From assembly GCF_905171775.1 (NCBI RefSeq), contig NC_053497.1, positions 36,204,781 to 36,268,780 on the forward strand: 64,000 nt of DNA, written 5' to 3'. Source of the stretch: Rana temporaria (Eukaryota > Chordata > Amphibia > Anura > Ranidae). The notes below the pieces were generated by a model that was given only the letters and a program-made list of their open reading frames with translations, did no database searches and was not told the origin of the DNA. Positions 9,692 to 20,603 of this stretch are shown in pieces (the stretch's first letter is position 1; each line of letters begins with the position of its first letter). The translations under genes were made by a program, and so were the position numbers.

Positions 9692-10135
9692 TGCCGCGTA
9701 CACACGACCGTTATTCATGTCATGGAAAAAAACAAAGTTTTTCTCGACGTGATTCCTCTTAAGCCTGCCTTGCATACACACGTTCGTGAAAAACAATGCT
9801 CGATCAAAGCGCGGTGACGTACAACACGTACGACGGCACTATAAAGGGGAAGTTCCATTCGAATGGCGCCACCCTTCGGGCTGGCTTTTACTAATTTCCC
9901 CGTAAAAATAACTTGCTTCTGAGCATGCACGTTTTTTTCCCCCCTCATTAAAGCGTACACATGACCGCTTTTCACGACGTGAAAAACAATGAGAAAAAAT
10001 AGAGCAGGTTCTAAATTTTTAACGCCCATTTTTCTCGTCGAGAAAAATGCTCTGGAGCATACACACGACCGTTTTTCACGACCAATTAAAAAAATGGCAT
10101 TTTTCTCGTCATAAAAAACGGTCGTGTGTATGCTT
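9692..10135. mobile_element. HarbB-3 fold-back MITE
   Basis: Starts TGCCGCGTACACACGACCG and ends CGGTCGTGTGTATGC. Built of repeated TTTTTCACGACGTGAAAAA-type modules, with an additional internal CATACACACGACCGTTTTTC at about 10058. Carries a GAGCATGC core near 9920. No coding content. Confidence 0.8.
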
Positions 10136-10224
10136 TAACGAGGGGCGGCATGAGGTTTACAACCACATTAAGGCCATGTTTGCACCAGCAACAGTACCAC
10201 TACCCCTCTGAATTGTGACCCTAA

Positions 10225-10653
10225 GGCCTTGTACACACGACCGAACATGTCTGCTGAAACTGGTCCTCAGACCAGTTTCAGCAGACAGATCCGACCGTGT
10301 GTACAGCCTAGCAGACAGGTTTCCAGCAGACAAAAGTTTTAAAGCATGCTTTAAAACTTGTCTGCTGGAAACCCGTCCGTCCGACATGTCCGCTGGTTAG
10401 TACACCTAACCAGCGGACAGAAATCTCCCGCATGCGTCGAATGGATTCGACGCATGCGTGGAAGTATTTTACTTCCTGGTTTGGTGACGTGGCGGCGTCA
10501 ACGTCACCGCCACGTCACCGCGCTGTCTGTCCGTGGAGATTTCGGGTTGATGTTGTGTACAGCCATCAGACCAAAATCTCCCAGCGGACATGTCCGATGA
10601 AAACGGTCCGCGGACCGTTTTCATCGGACATGTTCTTTCGTGTGTACAGGGCC
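10225..10653. mobile_element. HarbB-4 fold-back MITE
   Basis: Ends GGCCTTGTACACACGACCG and CGTGTGTACAGGGCC. Contains GTCTGCTGAAACTGGTC-type hairpins and a CGCATGCGTCGAATGGATTC palindrome around 10430-10460. The flanks TAA and TCA differ by one base. Confidence 0.8.
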
Positions 10654-10863
10654 TCAGAGGGTGGTAGAGTAGCAGCTTTCAGTCGTTTAGGGGGCATTAC
10701 TGCTGCATCCTAAATATTTTTTTTTGCACTGGGGATTTTTCATGTAATTACTGCGCCGCAACTGTGAGCCAAAGTTTAGCTTGTGGTTGCTACAAGGTCT
10801 CCTTGGTTTCAATGGTCAAGTCTGCCAGGCGGTGGTGCCTGTCAAACTTGACTTGATGAGTTA

Positions 10864-11134
10864 GGCCCCGTACACACGTCCGAGGAACTCGACGTGCCAA
10901 ACACATCGAGTTCCTCGTCGAGTTCAGTGTTGAAGCCGCCGAGGATCTCGGCGGGCCGACTTTCCTCATTGAACAACGAGGAAATAGAGAACATGTTCTC
11001 TATTCGGCCCGACGAGTTCCTCGTCGGCTTCCTCGCTGAAAAGTGTACACACGACCGAGTTTCTCGGCAGAATCCAGCTCCGATCGAGTTTCTGGCTAAA
11101 TTCTGCCGAGAAACTCGGTCGTGTGTACGGGGCC
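10864..11134. mobile_element. HarbB-5 fold-back MITE with TTA TSD
   Basis: Ends GGCCCCGTACACACGTCCG and CGGTCGTGTGTACGGGGCC, flanked by TTA on both sides (10861-10863, 11135-11137). The interior is built from CGAGGAACTCG / CGAGTTTCTCGG modules. TTA is the canonical PIF/Harbinger target. Very similar to 15241 and 18962. Confidence 0.88.
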
Positions 11135-11137
11135 TTA

Positions 11138-12344
11138 CATTTGGTACGGCTGTGGCAAGTGTTCAACCCACTCCGGTTGCATGTTTTGTTCTAGGTGGGT
11201 GTTCTAGTGGAGGTAAAACTGTGGATTCAGCGGCCTGTTTTTACTGCCCCCTTGTCACCTATGTAAAAGAAGCCTAACTATTCCCATTGCTAAAAAAAAA
11301 AAACACTGGCTGGAGTTTGCCATATTTAGCTCTACTTAGCCTTGTACCATTGCACTTTTCCGGAACACCCTCTCATAAATCCACCAGCTAGAGTAGACCT
11401 CAGCCGTTCCAACCTCCTCAATCTCACTTTATGGTCTTTCTCTCACTTTTATCTGCTCTGGCACCCTACAGAATGGCTGTGTTATAAAAGAAGAATGTGC
11501 ATAATGTTGGGAGATACAGGAGCAAGCAGTGTCATACAGATGGCCAATGCAAGTCACTTAATTCTACCATGCAAATAATTAATATAAATGACCTTTCACT
11601 CACAGGGGGGTGATTGTGAGTGACGGGAGGGATAGTACAGCGTGTGCCACAGACAATACCCATCTCCCTTCCTTTTATGCCCCCTGAATAGGTCCAGCAC
11701 GAGTGCCTGAATAGGACACAGATGCTGTGACAACAGTAATTCCTCCCCAAAACACCCGCCCCCCCTCATAACAACTAAAAGCTCATTTACTTCAGCCATA
11801 GGCCTTCCAGGGACACACTAGGCCTCAAGAGCAGACTGAGGGTGGTTGCCTGAGAAGGCGTGACCGATGGCCCCCTTTCCTTCCATTGTGTATCCTCGTT
11901 TTAATTAAGGCCAAGAAAAGTCATACTTGGCAACAGCTGTGCGTAGACGAGGGGGGTGTTGGAGAGAGAGGGGACAAAAGATTCGGACAGCGGAGAGGGT
12001 ATGGAAAGCAGCTGGGGAGTAACGTAGACACAAAAAAAATCAGGACAGCTGTTTGCTAGACTCTCCTCCCCCACTCGGGCCTACAGATCACCAGCAGTTG
12101 GCTTGAGTCAGGCAGGGGTTCAATCTTTTATCTGCAAAGAAATCCGAGAAACAGCCCCCTGCATACAGATCTGGACGGTACAGACCCAATTCAATAGAAA
12201 AGAAACACCCAAAAAAGCGCAAAAACAGCTATGTAGTTTGGTTTTTACGGGACTACTGCACAGGAGGACAGTTTGTACTGTAAATATTGCTCCCCACCCT
12301 CCATTCTAGTATGTGTTCTGACAAACCCCGACAAACATTTTGAA
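11138..12344. other. 1.2 kb without recognised gene or repeat
   Basis: Short frames on both strands, none resembling a known family. A poly-A run lies at 11292-11303. This is one of the larger apparently unique stretches in the window and a reasonable place to look for conserved non-coding sequence. Confidence 0.5.
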
Positions 12345-12476
12345 CCTGGTACACACAATGAGTATAATCGCATGAATGATCGTCTTTTTTTGCATGCTAG
12401 TCCCATATCGAAAATGAAGAGGTTACTGAACATATGAAAATTTTCGTACGACAGATGAACTGTCTTTTTATTATAG
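12345..12476. mobile_element. MITE left part (CTGGTACACACAATGAG)
   Basis: Begins CTGGTACACACAATGAG and contains GCATGAATGATCGTC and TTCGTACGACAGATGAACTG. It resembles the left portion of fold-back MITEs, but the right end is missing. The Tc1 relic follows directly. Confidence 0.35.
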
Positions 12477-12486
12477 TATTGTGACG

Positions 12487-13572
12487 CCTGCTATTTTACA
12501 CGCACATGAACTTCAATGGCATCCCAGTCTTAGTCCGTAGGGTTCAATATTGAGTTGGCCCTTCCTTTGCAGCTATAACACCTTCAACTCTTCTGGGAAG
12601 GCTGTCCACAAGGTTTTGGAGTGTGTCTATGGGAATGTTTGACCATTCCTCCAGAAGAGCATTTGTGAGGTCAGGCACTGATGGACGAGAAGGACTGTCT
12701 CGCAGTCTCCGCTCTAATTCATGATGTTCTACTGGGTTTAGATCAGGACTCTGTGCAGGCTAGTCAAATTCCTCCACCCCAAACTCGCTCATTCATGTCT
12801 TTATGGACCTTGCTTTGTGCACTGGTGCACAGTCAGGCCTGGACTGGGACAAAAATTTGGCCCTGGACTTCATCCAGACTGGCCCACTTTGATAGGTCTC
12901 ACCCATGGCGGCTGGACAACTCCCCCCCCCCCCAGCCCCCTCTCCCCTTCACTAGCCACTAGCCGTTCTACTTTATTAGAGAAAAACGGCTGGGCATTAC
13001 CAGTGGGGAAGCTAGACATTATTTCACCCGGGCAAAGAATCAGTTCGGTGCCCCCCCCCCCCCATGGGACAAGATTAGGCAGAAGTGAGAAACTCCCAGG
13101 CCATAGCTGTTGAGTCAGCTGTCTGTCCCCTCCCCCGTGCTCCTTCTGGTCCCCCCCATGCTCCTCTGTCATCCCCCCTGCTCCTCTGGTCCTCCCCCTG
13201 CTTCTCTGCCCCCCCCCCCAAGTGAGCACTGCGGGGAGGAAGAGGAGGTGAGCACTGCAGGGAGAGAGAGACAGAGGAGCGGAGGGGGGCCCACTAAGCC
13301 ATCGGCCCACCGGGAAACTCCCTGTAGTCCCAATGGCCAGTCCATCCCTGTGCACAGTCATGTTGGAACAGGAAGTGGTCATCCCTAAACTGTTCCCACA
13401 AAGTGTCTTGGTATGCTGAAGCCTTAAAAGTTCCCTTCACTGGTACTAAGGGGTTAGGCCCAACCCCTGAAAAACAACTCCACACCATAATATTCTTGTC
13501 TTCCAGGTGTATATTCACCACACTTCTTGCTGTAACAGAACATGATGCATTTTTAAAACAAGGAGGGGGCAA
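12487..13572 (-). pseudogene. Tc1-like transposase relic, split by an hAT MITE
   Basis: Minus-strand reading of 13351-13572 gives MVWSCFSGVGPNPLVPVKGT and LFQHDCA (second catalytic D). After removing 12834-13350 it continues with HKARSIKTWM-, PAQSPDLNP- and SLPRRVEGVIAAKEG-type sequence through 12833-12560, the C-terminus of a DD34E Tc1 transposase. Several codons between AYQD and TLWEQF and in the region after SPDLNP are missing, frames shift and stops occur. The N-terminal half and both inverted ends are not visible. Different Tc1 family from 6221. Confidence 0.85.
12834..13350. mobile_element. hAT-type MITE with perfect 8-bp TSD TGCACAGT
   Basis: Ends CAGGCCTGGACTGGG and CCAGTCCATCCCTG are inverted and flanked by TGCACAGT (12826-12833, 13351-13358). 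The 517-bp body has C-runs at 12926-12936 and 13051-13061 and no transposase. A second copy in opposite orientation is at 34481. The insertion splits the Tc1 transposase just after QHDCA. Confidence 0.92.
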
Positions 13573-13580
13573 AAACCTAT

Positions 13581-14093
13581 TTAAAGCGGGAGTTCACCCG
13601 AAAAAAAATTTTTAACCTTAGATTGATGCTCATTTTGTCAAGGGGAATCGGGTAGTTGTTTTAAAATCGAAGCTGTACTTACCGTTTTAGAGAGCGATCC
13701 TCTCCGCCGCTTCCGGGTATGGTCTTCGGGACTGGGCGTTCCTATTTGATTGACAGGCTTCCGACAGGCTTCCGACGGTCGCATACATCGCGTCACGAGT
13801 AGCCGAAAGAAGCCGAACGTCGGTGTCGGCTCTATACGGCACCTGCGCACCGACGTTCGGCTACTTTCGGAAAATCGTGACGCGATAGATGCGACCGTCG
13901 GAAGCCTGTCGGAAGCCTGTCAATCAAATAGGAACGCCCAGTCCCGCAGCCCATACCCGGAAGCGGCGGAGAAGATCGCTCTCTAAAACGGTAAGTACTG
14001 CTTCGATTTTAAAAAAACTACCCGATTCCCCTAGACAAAATGAGCCTCAATCTAATGTTAAAAATTTACTTTTCGGGTGAACCTCCACTTTAA
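13581..14093. mobile_element. F-1: near-perfect 0.5-kb palindromic MITE
   Basis: Starts TTAAAGCGGGAGTTCACCCG and ends CGGGTGAACCTCCACTTTAA. The two arms pair over roughly 235 bp each, for example CCGACGGTCGCAT (13776) with ATGCGACCGTCGG (13888), around a small centre near 13840. No coding potential beyond mirror-image frames. Such a structure would fold into a long hairpin if transcribed. Confidence 0.85.
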
Positions 14094-14230
14094 CTGTGAT
14101 TCTTTTCTGTGGAAATGTGCTAAGAGGTAGGCTGTTACAGTCGAAATGCGTTAGCATATTACAAGTGTGTTTTACATGTAGTCAATAAAGTATCTTCATT
14201 TTTTTCTTGTGAAAAAAAGTAACTTCATTT
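14094..14230 (+). mobile_element. Short retroelement-like tail (GTCGAAATGCGTTAG, AATAAAG)
   Basis: Contains GTCGAAATGCGTTAG near 14140, and AATAAA at 14185-14190 followed by a T-rich stretch. Similar GAAACGCGT plus AATAAA arrangements occur at 37450 and, inverted, at 51240 and 51470. Class not recognised; no target duplication found. Confidence 0.3.
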
Positions 14231-14573
14231 TACGGACTACACTAAGTGCTGGCTCAACTGTATTTTGCACACCTCAATGGACCACCAATGTGAAGAAACA
14301 CAATGATTTCTGCAGCCTGCATTCCTTTTGTGACCATTATTATCATTTGTTTCATTTCTATAGAATTACTGATGCCAATTAACTTACAAAACTTTAAATT
14401 GGAATTGTGGGAGGAAACTAGGGCACCTGAAAGCAACCAAAGCAACTGGGCAATGCCAAATAAACTACATGCAGGTTTTGTTCATGGTGAATTTCAAACT
14501 TAGAGCTGCAAGACAAGATTGATAGTCACCCAGCCACCATGTGAGCAATTGGTCTGTATCATCAGTGATCAAC
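14231..14573. other. No gene seen
   Basis: A/T-leaning sequence with short chance frames only. Confidence 0.45.
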
Positions 14574-14627
14574 TTAAAGTGAACCTCTGCTTTGACGAAG
14601 CAGAAAAAAACAACAGGTTCACTTTAA
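14574..14627. mobile_element. Minimal family F fold-back (54 bp)
   Basis: TTAAAGTGAACCTCTGCTTT at the left and AACAGGTTCACTTTAA at the right are inverted, with CTTTGACGAAGCAG between. It looks like a solo pair of F ends with the middle deleted. Confidence 0.6.
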
Positions 14628-15237
14628 CTGCTACTTAGGCCTCCTCAGCAGTATGTAATTAAAGCCCAACTCCAGGAAACTTTAAAATGATCCCTTGGTG
14701 GTGCTGCATCCGCACTGCAATCACTTTTACTGGGTGGACTGTCCCTTGGCTTCGCCATGTCCAATGCAGGGCTAGGGCAAGACCTTAGTCTGCTGGAGCA
14801 GGAGGGAGAAGATTCTGCAATGACCAGTCTAGAAGTGTGGAGGATTGGCAGTTAAACCTTGCAGTGGGCTTTAACTTTTCCTGCCTACTGGGCGCCGTCA
14901 CGGTCCGCTATGGGCATGGGAGGATGCCATCCGAGACCTGGTTGGGAAACTCTGCACTCCACCACCGAGTTGGGCAGCCAGGGGTCAGGCTCACCCACCG
15001 TTAGCTCTCCAGTTTGCCTCTCGCCACCAGCAGCATCATCTGGCCGGCATGACTCTCATTTGGGTCCTGGCAGACTCACTGCATGTACAAGGGGAACCTC
15101 TCCTCGCCTGGAACGGGGACCCACCGTCTGGGTGTGCGGGTGAGAGGGAAAGCCACTCGGTTGCCACTAGCCCCGGAGACTGAGGCTTGGCCATGATTTT
15201 CCCTCCCTGTGTGGCAATGCCGATTAGTCCAGCACTA
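14628..15237. other. Possible F fragment, otherwise unassigned
   Basis: 14656-14690 (TTAAAGCCCAACTCCAGGAA) resembles an F-type end. The rest, including the G/C-rich 14880-15180, shows no recognisable protein. Frames of 94 and 111 codons are unsupported. Confidence 0.35.
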
Positions 15238-15240
15238 TTA

Positions 15241-15510
15241 GGCCCCGTACACATGACCGGTTTTCTCTGCAGAATCCAGCAAGAAACTCGATGGGAGACG
15301 TATTCTGCCGAGAAAACCGGTCGTGTGTACACTTTTCGCCGAGAAACCCGTCGGGAAACTTGTCGAGCCAAATAGAGAGCATGTTGTCTATTTCCTCGTT
15401 GGGCAATGGGGAAATTTGGCTCGACAAGTTTTTTGACAGCCGAACGAAAAAATCGACGAGAAAAACGATGTGTTTTGCTCGTCGAGTTTCTCGGACGTGT
15501 GTACGGGGCC
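15241..15510. mobile_element. HarbB-6 fold-back MITE with TTA TSD
   Basis: Ends GGCCCCGTACACATGACCGG and CGTGTGTACGGGGCC, flanked by TTA at 15238-15240 and 15511-15513. The interior has TCTGCCGAGAAAACCGG and TCGTCGAGTTTCTCGG modules like 10864. 270 bp, non-coding. Confidence 0.88.
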
Positions 15511-15513
15511 TTA

Positions 15514-16381
15514 CATGGAAAGGGTCACATGTTCCTTTATACCTAAAGTAAAAGTAAAGGGTAAGTCCTTTGGCTATTGGCGCTTAACGGACTAGGTTAT
15601 GGGGCTAAGAAAGGGTAAGTATGTCCTTTGGGGTGGCATCTGCCTATGTTGCTCTTTATCTTCCCCACCTTTATTGACTTAAGACACTCAGCCAAGCCAG
15701 ACATTTGTGTCCATGAAAGCGCTCACCATTCATGTCCATTGGAATCTTTGGGGTCACGGCCAACCATAGAAAACGGCAACAGGTACAATGGCTGCCGCAG
15801 CACTAATCCAGCTGGTACATTTATATTAAACATCCCATGAAACTAAGCAGTGATCAAAGGTAAACCACTTTTGTAAATGAAAGCCACTACTTTTTGTAAT
15901 AACGACATCAGAACTTAAGAATTTTATAATTACATCACAAAGCAATATTCAGATTAAGAGTGAAGCAGTAAAAATAAATACATTCAGGGTGTGTGACTTC
16001 CTAGATTTCAGCCCCTGGAACTTCCTTCCTTGATCACCATCATTCAGCATCTTTAAGGGTGTGGTCCCCCCCTACCCTCAGACTGCTTGGGAGACATCAG
16101 GGAGGGTTTGCATTCTCACATCAACAAAAGGATTTCCTTCCGTGAAAAGCTTAGAAAAATGTGTGGACCTTCTGACCTCAGAAGAGGAACTGACAGGTCT
16201 GATGTTAACCTCTCGGCATCCAAATCATCTGTACACCGTCAACTCTATTAGGAAAGTCTACAGCGGCCTGCCTGAACCACAAGGGTGGCCACTGGCCAGT
16301 ACTGTTAGGGCTTGCGGCCAATATTCTTAATAGAAAAAATATCCTAAGGATTTATATTTTTATAGAAGAGATGACAGCCTC
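15514..16381. other. 870 bp without recognised gene
   Basis: Several frames of 60-90 codons, none recognisable. No inverted ends or tandem arrays noticed. Apparently unique sequence. Confidence 0.5.
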
Positions 16382-16384
16382 TAA

Positions 16385-16793
16385 GGCCACGTACACACGA
16401 CCGGTCCAACCGATGAGAATGGTCCGATGGACCGTTTTCATCGGTTCAGCCTGATGGTCTGATGTGCCTACACACCATCAGTTCAAAATCTGATCGGGTC
16501 AGAACGCGGTGACGAAAAACACAACGACGTGCTGAAAAAAACAAAGTTCAATGCTTCCAAGCATGCGTCGACTTGATTCTGAGCATGCGCGGGTTTTGAA
16601 CCGATGCTTTTGTGTACTAACCATCGGTTTGGACCTATCGGTCAGCGGTCCATCGGTTCGATTTTAAAGCAAGTTCTCTAACTTTTGTCCGAAGGACAAC
16701 AGACCGATGGGGCGTACACATGGACGGTTTGGACCGATGTAACTGAACTTCGGTCCGTTTTCATCGGTTTGAACCGATCATGTGTACGCAGCC
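16385..16793. mobile_element. HarbB-7 fold-back MITE
   Basis: Ends GGCCACGTACACACGACCGG and CCGATCATGTGTACGCAGCC, with flanks TAA and TTA. ACCGATG/CATCGGT modules; core TTCTGAGCATGCG at 16577-16589. Same subtype as 9218 and 23981. Confidence 0.8.
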
Positions 16794-16796
16794 TTA

Positions 16797-17330
16797 GAGA
16801 CCCCATCACATAATGAAAAAAAAAAAAAAACAAGTCCGTGTCTGATAAAAAATACGTACTTTTCATTCTGCCTGTACTGCTAAATACGTATTAGGTCCTA
16901 AGGAAATTTCTTTCAAAGTCCACAGAGAAACCAACACTTCTGGAAGTGGCAATCTCCGCGGTAATCTGCAGCTCCCACCGGCTGACCCACACATCACCAC
17001 TGTCTCCTGCAGTGACGTAGAGGTCGGGCAGGAGGAACCAGTGGGAGCTGTGGAGGACCTAGAAGATCGACACTTCTGAAAGCGTTGGCTTTCTCTTCGC
17101 ACTTTGAGGGACCCATTCTCGGAATCATGAGCTACAAAGCAAAGCAGCCATCTCTTTGCTAGTTGCAGTGTCTGGCCGCCATGGCAGATAGTGTTACAGG
17201 GCACCTAGGGACACTGGACAAAGTACTATGCATGCATGTCTCATCAGGAGTTCAATAAAAAATTGTGATAATTCTTCTTTAAGGTATGTGCTTGGACCGG
17301 ATTTTTTACACTATGTGATATGGTCTCTTT
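16797..17330. other. No gene seen; poly-A run at 16817-16830
   Basis: Contains a homopolymer A run, and a 113-codon minus-strand frame (16863-17204) that I do not recognise. No supporting neighbours or splice signals stand out. Confidence 0.45.
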
Positions 17331-17370
17331 AAAGCGGAGTTCCACCCAAAAACAGAACTTTCGCTTTAAG
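17331..17370. mobile_element. Minimal family F fold-back (40 bp)
   Basis: TTTAAAGCGGAGTTCCACCC then CAGAACTTTCGCTTTAA. The ends TTTAAAGCG and CGCTTTAA pair, similar to the compact copy at 14574. Confidence 0.5.
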
Positions 17371-17718
17371 ACCCCTTTCACACATAACGCTAAAAATAGT
17401 GCCTTCAAAGTGACCCGAAACAGCCGCTGCTGTCTCTCCAGTGTGAAAGCCCCAAGGACCAGTCCTGCTAGCAGCATCTTTGGAGCGGTGAAGGAGCGGT
17501 GTGTATACCTCTCCTCCATCGCTCCTGCCCATTGAAATCAATGGGGCACCGCCGCTATAACACCGGCAAAGTGACTCTGCAGAGGCGCTTTGCGGTGGTT
17601 TTTAACCCTTTCTCGGCTGTTACCGGGGGTAAAACCGCCCGCTAGTGGCCAAAATAGCGCAGTGAAATTGAAAGTAAAGCGCTGCTAAAAATAATAGTAC
17701 CAGTAGGCCGTACTTGCC
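17371..17718. mobile_element. Family C MITE, copy 2
   Basis: Begins ACCCCTTTCACACATAACGC and carries CAGTGTGAAAGCC, GGAGCGGTGAAGGAGCGG and CCATTGAAATCAATGG modules as in 5550 and 51897. The right end is degraded where family D starts. Confidence 0.6.
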
Positions 17719-18208
17719 TTAAAGGGGTTGTAAAGTCTAAAAAATGTTTTAGCTTAATGCAATCCTTGCATTAAGGTAAAAAATGTATAGGTGTCAGCCT
17801 CAGCCCCCATTCACTTACCTGAGACCTTATTAAATCCAGCGCTGTGCACGTCTGCAGATCTTTACTCCCCTCACTTCCGAGTCTCGCTGGGGCACTGAGA
17901 GCCATTGGCTCCCAGTGCTGTCAATCACAGCCAGTGATGAGGAAGTGTGGGCGGCGGCGAGTCCCGCTGTCTAGGTCAATAGACGCAGCAGGAGGGACTT
18001 GGGTTCGAATATGCATGAGTGCCCCCAGGGAAAGCCGCTTCCCCTAGGGGCCACTAGCTAGGGAAGAGGGGCCAGGAACGCCAGCGGGGGACTCGAAAAG
18101 AGGAGGTTCCCGGCTGCTCTTTGCGATTCCAATGCACAGAGTAGGTAAGTATAGACAAGTTTGTTTTGTGTTCAAATTATTATTTTTTTACCTTGATAAC
18201 CACTTTAA
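17719..18208. mobile_element. Family D MITE
   Basis: Left end TTAAAGGGGTTGTAAAGTC; internal TTGCATTAAGGTAAAAAATG; right end TTACCTTGATAACCACTTTAA (diverged). About 490 bp. The G/C-rich middle (17840-18130) is a usual feature of these fold-backs, not a gene. Confidence 0.6.
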
Positions 18209-18416
18209 GGGAACAGGGACTGGTATAGGTAAGGATTCACTCATCTCTGACCTCTTGTACAAGGTTAAGCATTACACCTGATACAAAGGTGGTCAGTGAG
18301 ATGAAGAACAGTGAGTTGAGGTGGTCAATGAGATATACACCACCTTACATTGGTGGCCAATGAAAAGAAAAATCCTTCTTTACATTGGTGGGCAGTGGAA
18401 AACGATGATACAAATT

Positions 18417-18552
18417 AGAGCATGTTCTACATTTTTAATGGCCATTTTTCATGTCAAGAAAAATGCTCTGGAGCCTACACAAGATCGTTTTTAATGACCA
18501 ATTTAAAAAATTGCATATTTCACGTCATGAAAAACGGTCGTGTGTACGTGCC
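18417..18552. mobile_element. HarbB-3-type fragment
   Basis: AGAAAAATGCTCTGGAGC and ATGAAAAACGGTCGTGTGTA match the right half of the element at 9692-10135. The left half is absent. Confidence 0.7.
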
Positions 18553-18961
18553 ATAATTTACAAAACTTGACCTAGACACTTGATGGTTACAGCTAATAAC
18601 ACATGCAATATAGCTTTGTGAATTTAGCCTTCTCTCTGTAAATTGCCCATGAAATCTTCTCCCACTGACCTCTAATGTAAGGGGCATGCTTCTCCCAAAG
18701 ACCACGAATATAAGTGGGAATTCTTCTCCCACTGACCACCAATGTAAGGGGGCATTGTGTCACAGTTCACAGCGCTGGTCATGAGACAGGGATAGGTGGT
18801 GTTGGTTCTGAGACTAGTTGTGGTCAAACGGCATAAACACCATCAAAATAGCAATTTCCCTGTAGAATACAAAGGGTGGTGAGGAGCTGGGAGATAATTG
18901 TTGCATGAATCACATTGTATAGATGATCACACTTGGGTTACGCATAAACACCATAATCTCA

Positions 18962-19213
18962 GGCCTCGTACACACGACCGTGGAACTCGACAGGCGAAAC
19001 ACATCGTTTGGCTCGTCGAGTTCCTTGTTTGGCTGTCGAGGAACTCGACAAGCCAATTTTCTCCATTCCCGTCAAGGAAATAGAGAACATGCTCTCTTTT
19101 TGGCTCGACGAGTTCCTCAACAGTTTCCTCGTCTAAAAATTTAAACACGACCGGTTTCCTCGGCAAGTTCCTTGCTGGTTTTTGCCAATAAACTCGGTCG
19201 TGTGTACTAGGCC
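18962..19213. mobile_element. HarbB-8 fold-back MITE with TCA TSD and empty-site proof
   Basis: Ends GGCCTCGTACACACGACCG and CGGTCGTGTGTACTAGGCC, flanked by TCA (18959-18961, 19214-19216). The flanking sequence recurs uninserted at 19507-19560 (ACACCATAATCTCAGGTAGG), which confirms the 252-bp insert and the 3-bp duplication. Confidence 0.93.
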
Positions 19214-20064
19214 TCAAGTAGGGTTATTTGGCATATACAGATCTAATTTACAAAACTTGACCTAGACACTTGATGGTTACAGCTAATAACACAATATAGC
19301 TTTGTGAATTCAGCCTTCTCTCTGTAAATTGTCCATGCCCATCTTCTCCCACTGACCTCCAATGTAAGGGGCATGCTTCTCCCAAAGACCACGAATATAA
19401 GTGGGAATTCTTCTCCCACTGACTACCAATGTAAGGGGGCATTGTGTCACAGTTCACAGCGCTGGTCATGAGACAGGGATAGGTGGTGTTGGGTTTGTGA
19501 CTAGTGTGGTCAAACGGCATAAACACCATAATCTCAGGTAGGGTTATTTGGCATATACAGATCTAATTTACAAAACTTGACCTAGACACTTGATGGTTAC
19601 AGCTAATAACACATGCAATATAGCTTTGTGAATTTAGCCTTCTCTGTGTAAATTGTCCATGCATTGGGCTTTTCACTGCTCAGTCTGAAAAATTCACTGC
19701 AGGGAACATTTCTACAGATGCCGAGCCCTATATGAACAGAGGAAGTGCCAATATAACAAACCTTTTCTTCTCTTTGCAGATAAAACAATGAGTAGGGTGT
19801 ACCCAGACAGAATGGGGAAGAGAAGAAGACAGATACCGGTGTTAGTGTTTCCTGTACTGTACTCTGAATATGAACATTGAACACGCAAATCACACACTGT
19901 TCTTCGAACACTGAAGACGTTGAGTGGAGACTCCTTACACATTGGAAACCCAATATTAGTTTGCGTAACCCAAGTGTGATCATCTATACAATGTGATTCA
20001 TGCAACAATTATCTCCCAACTCCTCCCCACCCTTTGTATTCTCCAGGGAAATTGCTATTTTGAT

Positions 20065-20599
20065 TCTTTGATGTGAACAGCAGGAGAAATAAGCAGGGGA
20101 ATATCTCTCTGATGGGAAATGTTTAATTAAACTCAATTACAGACCTGCTGGGGAAGACACATAAGAAAAGGGGACAGGGAGGCTTGCTTGCGTATTATCT
20201 TAGCCGTGAATGAGCCTTTAAACAAAAAAGCAGCACAAGCGCTGTGATGATGCACAAGAACTCACGGAAAACAACACGTCAATTCACTAAAGCCAAATAA
20301 GCAAAAGTTGATAGGTTGCCATGTCATGAAAGTCTAGTAATTGATCGGAATTGACTCTGCTGAAGTCAGACCTATTGAAGCATAATTCCTATCGGATGCT
20401 ATGGGATAAGGTTGCAGTACAAAGGTCGAATTTCGCCGTTACATGCTTAATTGTCTGAAACTCGAACGATGGGTGCCCATGTCAGCACCACCTGGCTCAA
20501 CAAAAGTCAACTGTTTAATCAATTGTTCTTAAAGGAGGTGGGTAGAAAATGGTCAGCCAAACAGCGACTGCACCCAATCAGAGTAACGGTTCGGATATT
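20065..20599. other. No gene seen
   Basis: About 535 bp with no recognisable coding or repeat structure. Confidence 0.5.
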
Positions 20600-20603
20600 T
20601 TAA

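Larger units (their letters stand above)
18216..20064. repeat. Complex locally duplicated region with inverted arms
   Basis: 103-bp inverted arms at 18842-18944 and 19962-20064 (AATAGCAATTTCCCTG against CAGGGAAATTGCTATT) flank about 1 kb. Three direct copies of a unit starting ATTTACAAAACTTGACC lie at about 18556, 19249 and 19567; the first two run about 260 bp and carry short CCACTGACC-CCAATGTAAGG repeats. The same short repeats appear inverted at 18235-18410 (TTACATTGGTGG). A HarbB-type fragment occupies 18417-18552. No transposase is seen; origin unknown. Confidence 0.75.

Noticed and set aside
12870..13382. 170-codon minus-strand frame
   Set aside because: Spans an hAT MITE and its C-runs; only the first few residues belong to a Tc1 relic.
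16385..16793. TA target duplication (Tc1/mariner) for HarbB elements
   Set aside because: Copies at 10864, 15241, 18962 and 47516 show 3-bp duplications, one confirmed by an empty site, so TA is only part of the target.
19730..19800. Splice-acceptor-like TTCTTCTCTTTGCAG followed by an open stretch
   Set aside because: Lies inside a repeated region with no coding continuation or donor.
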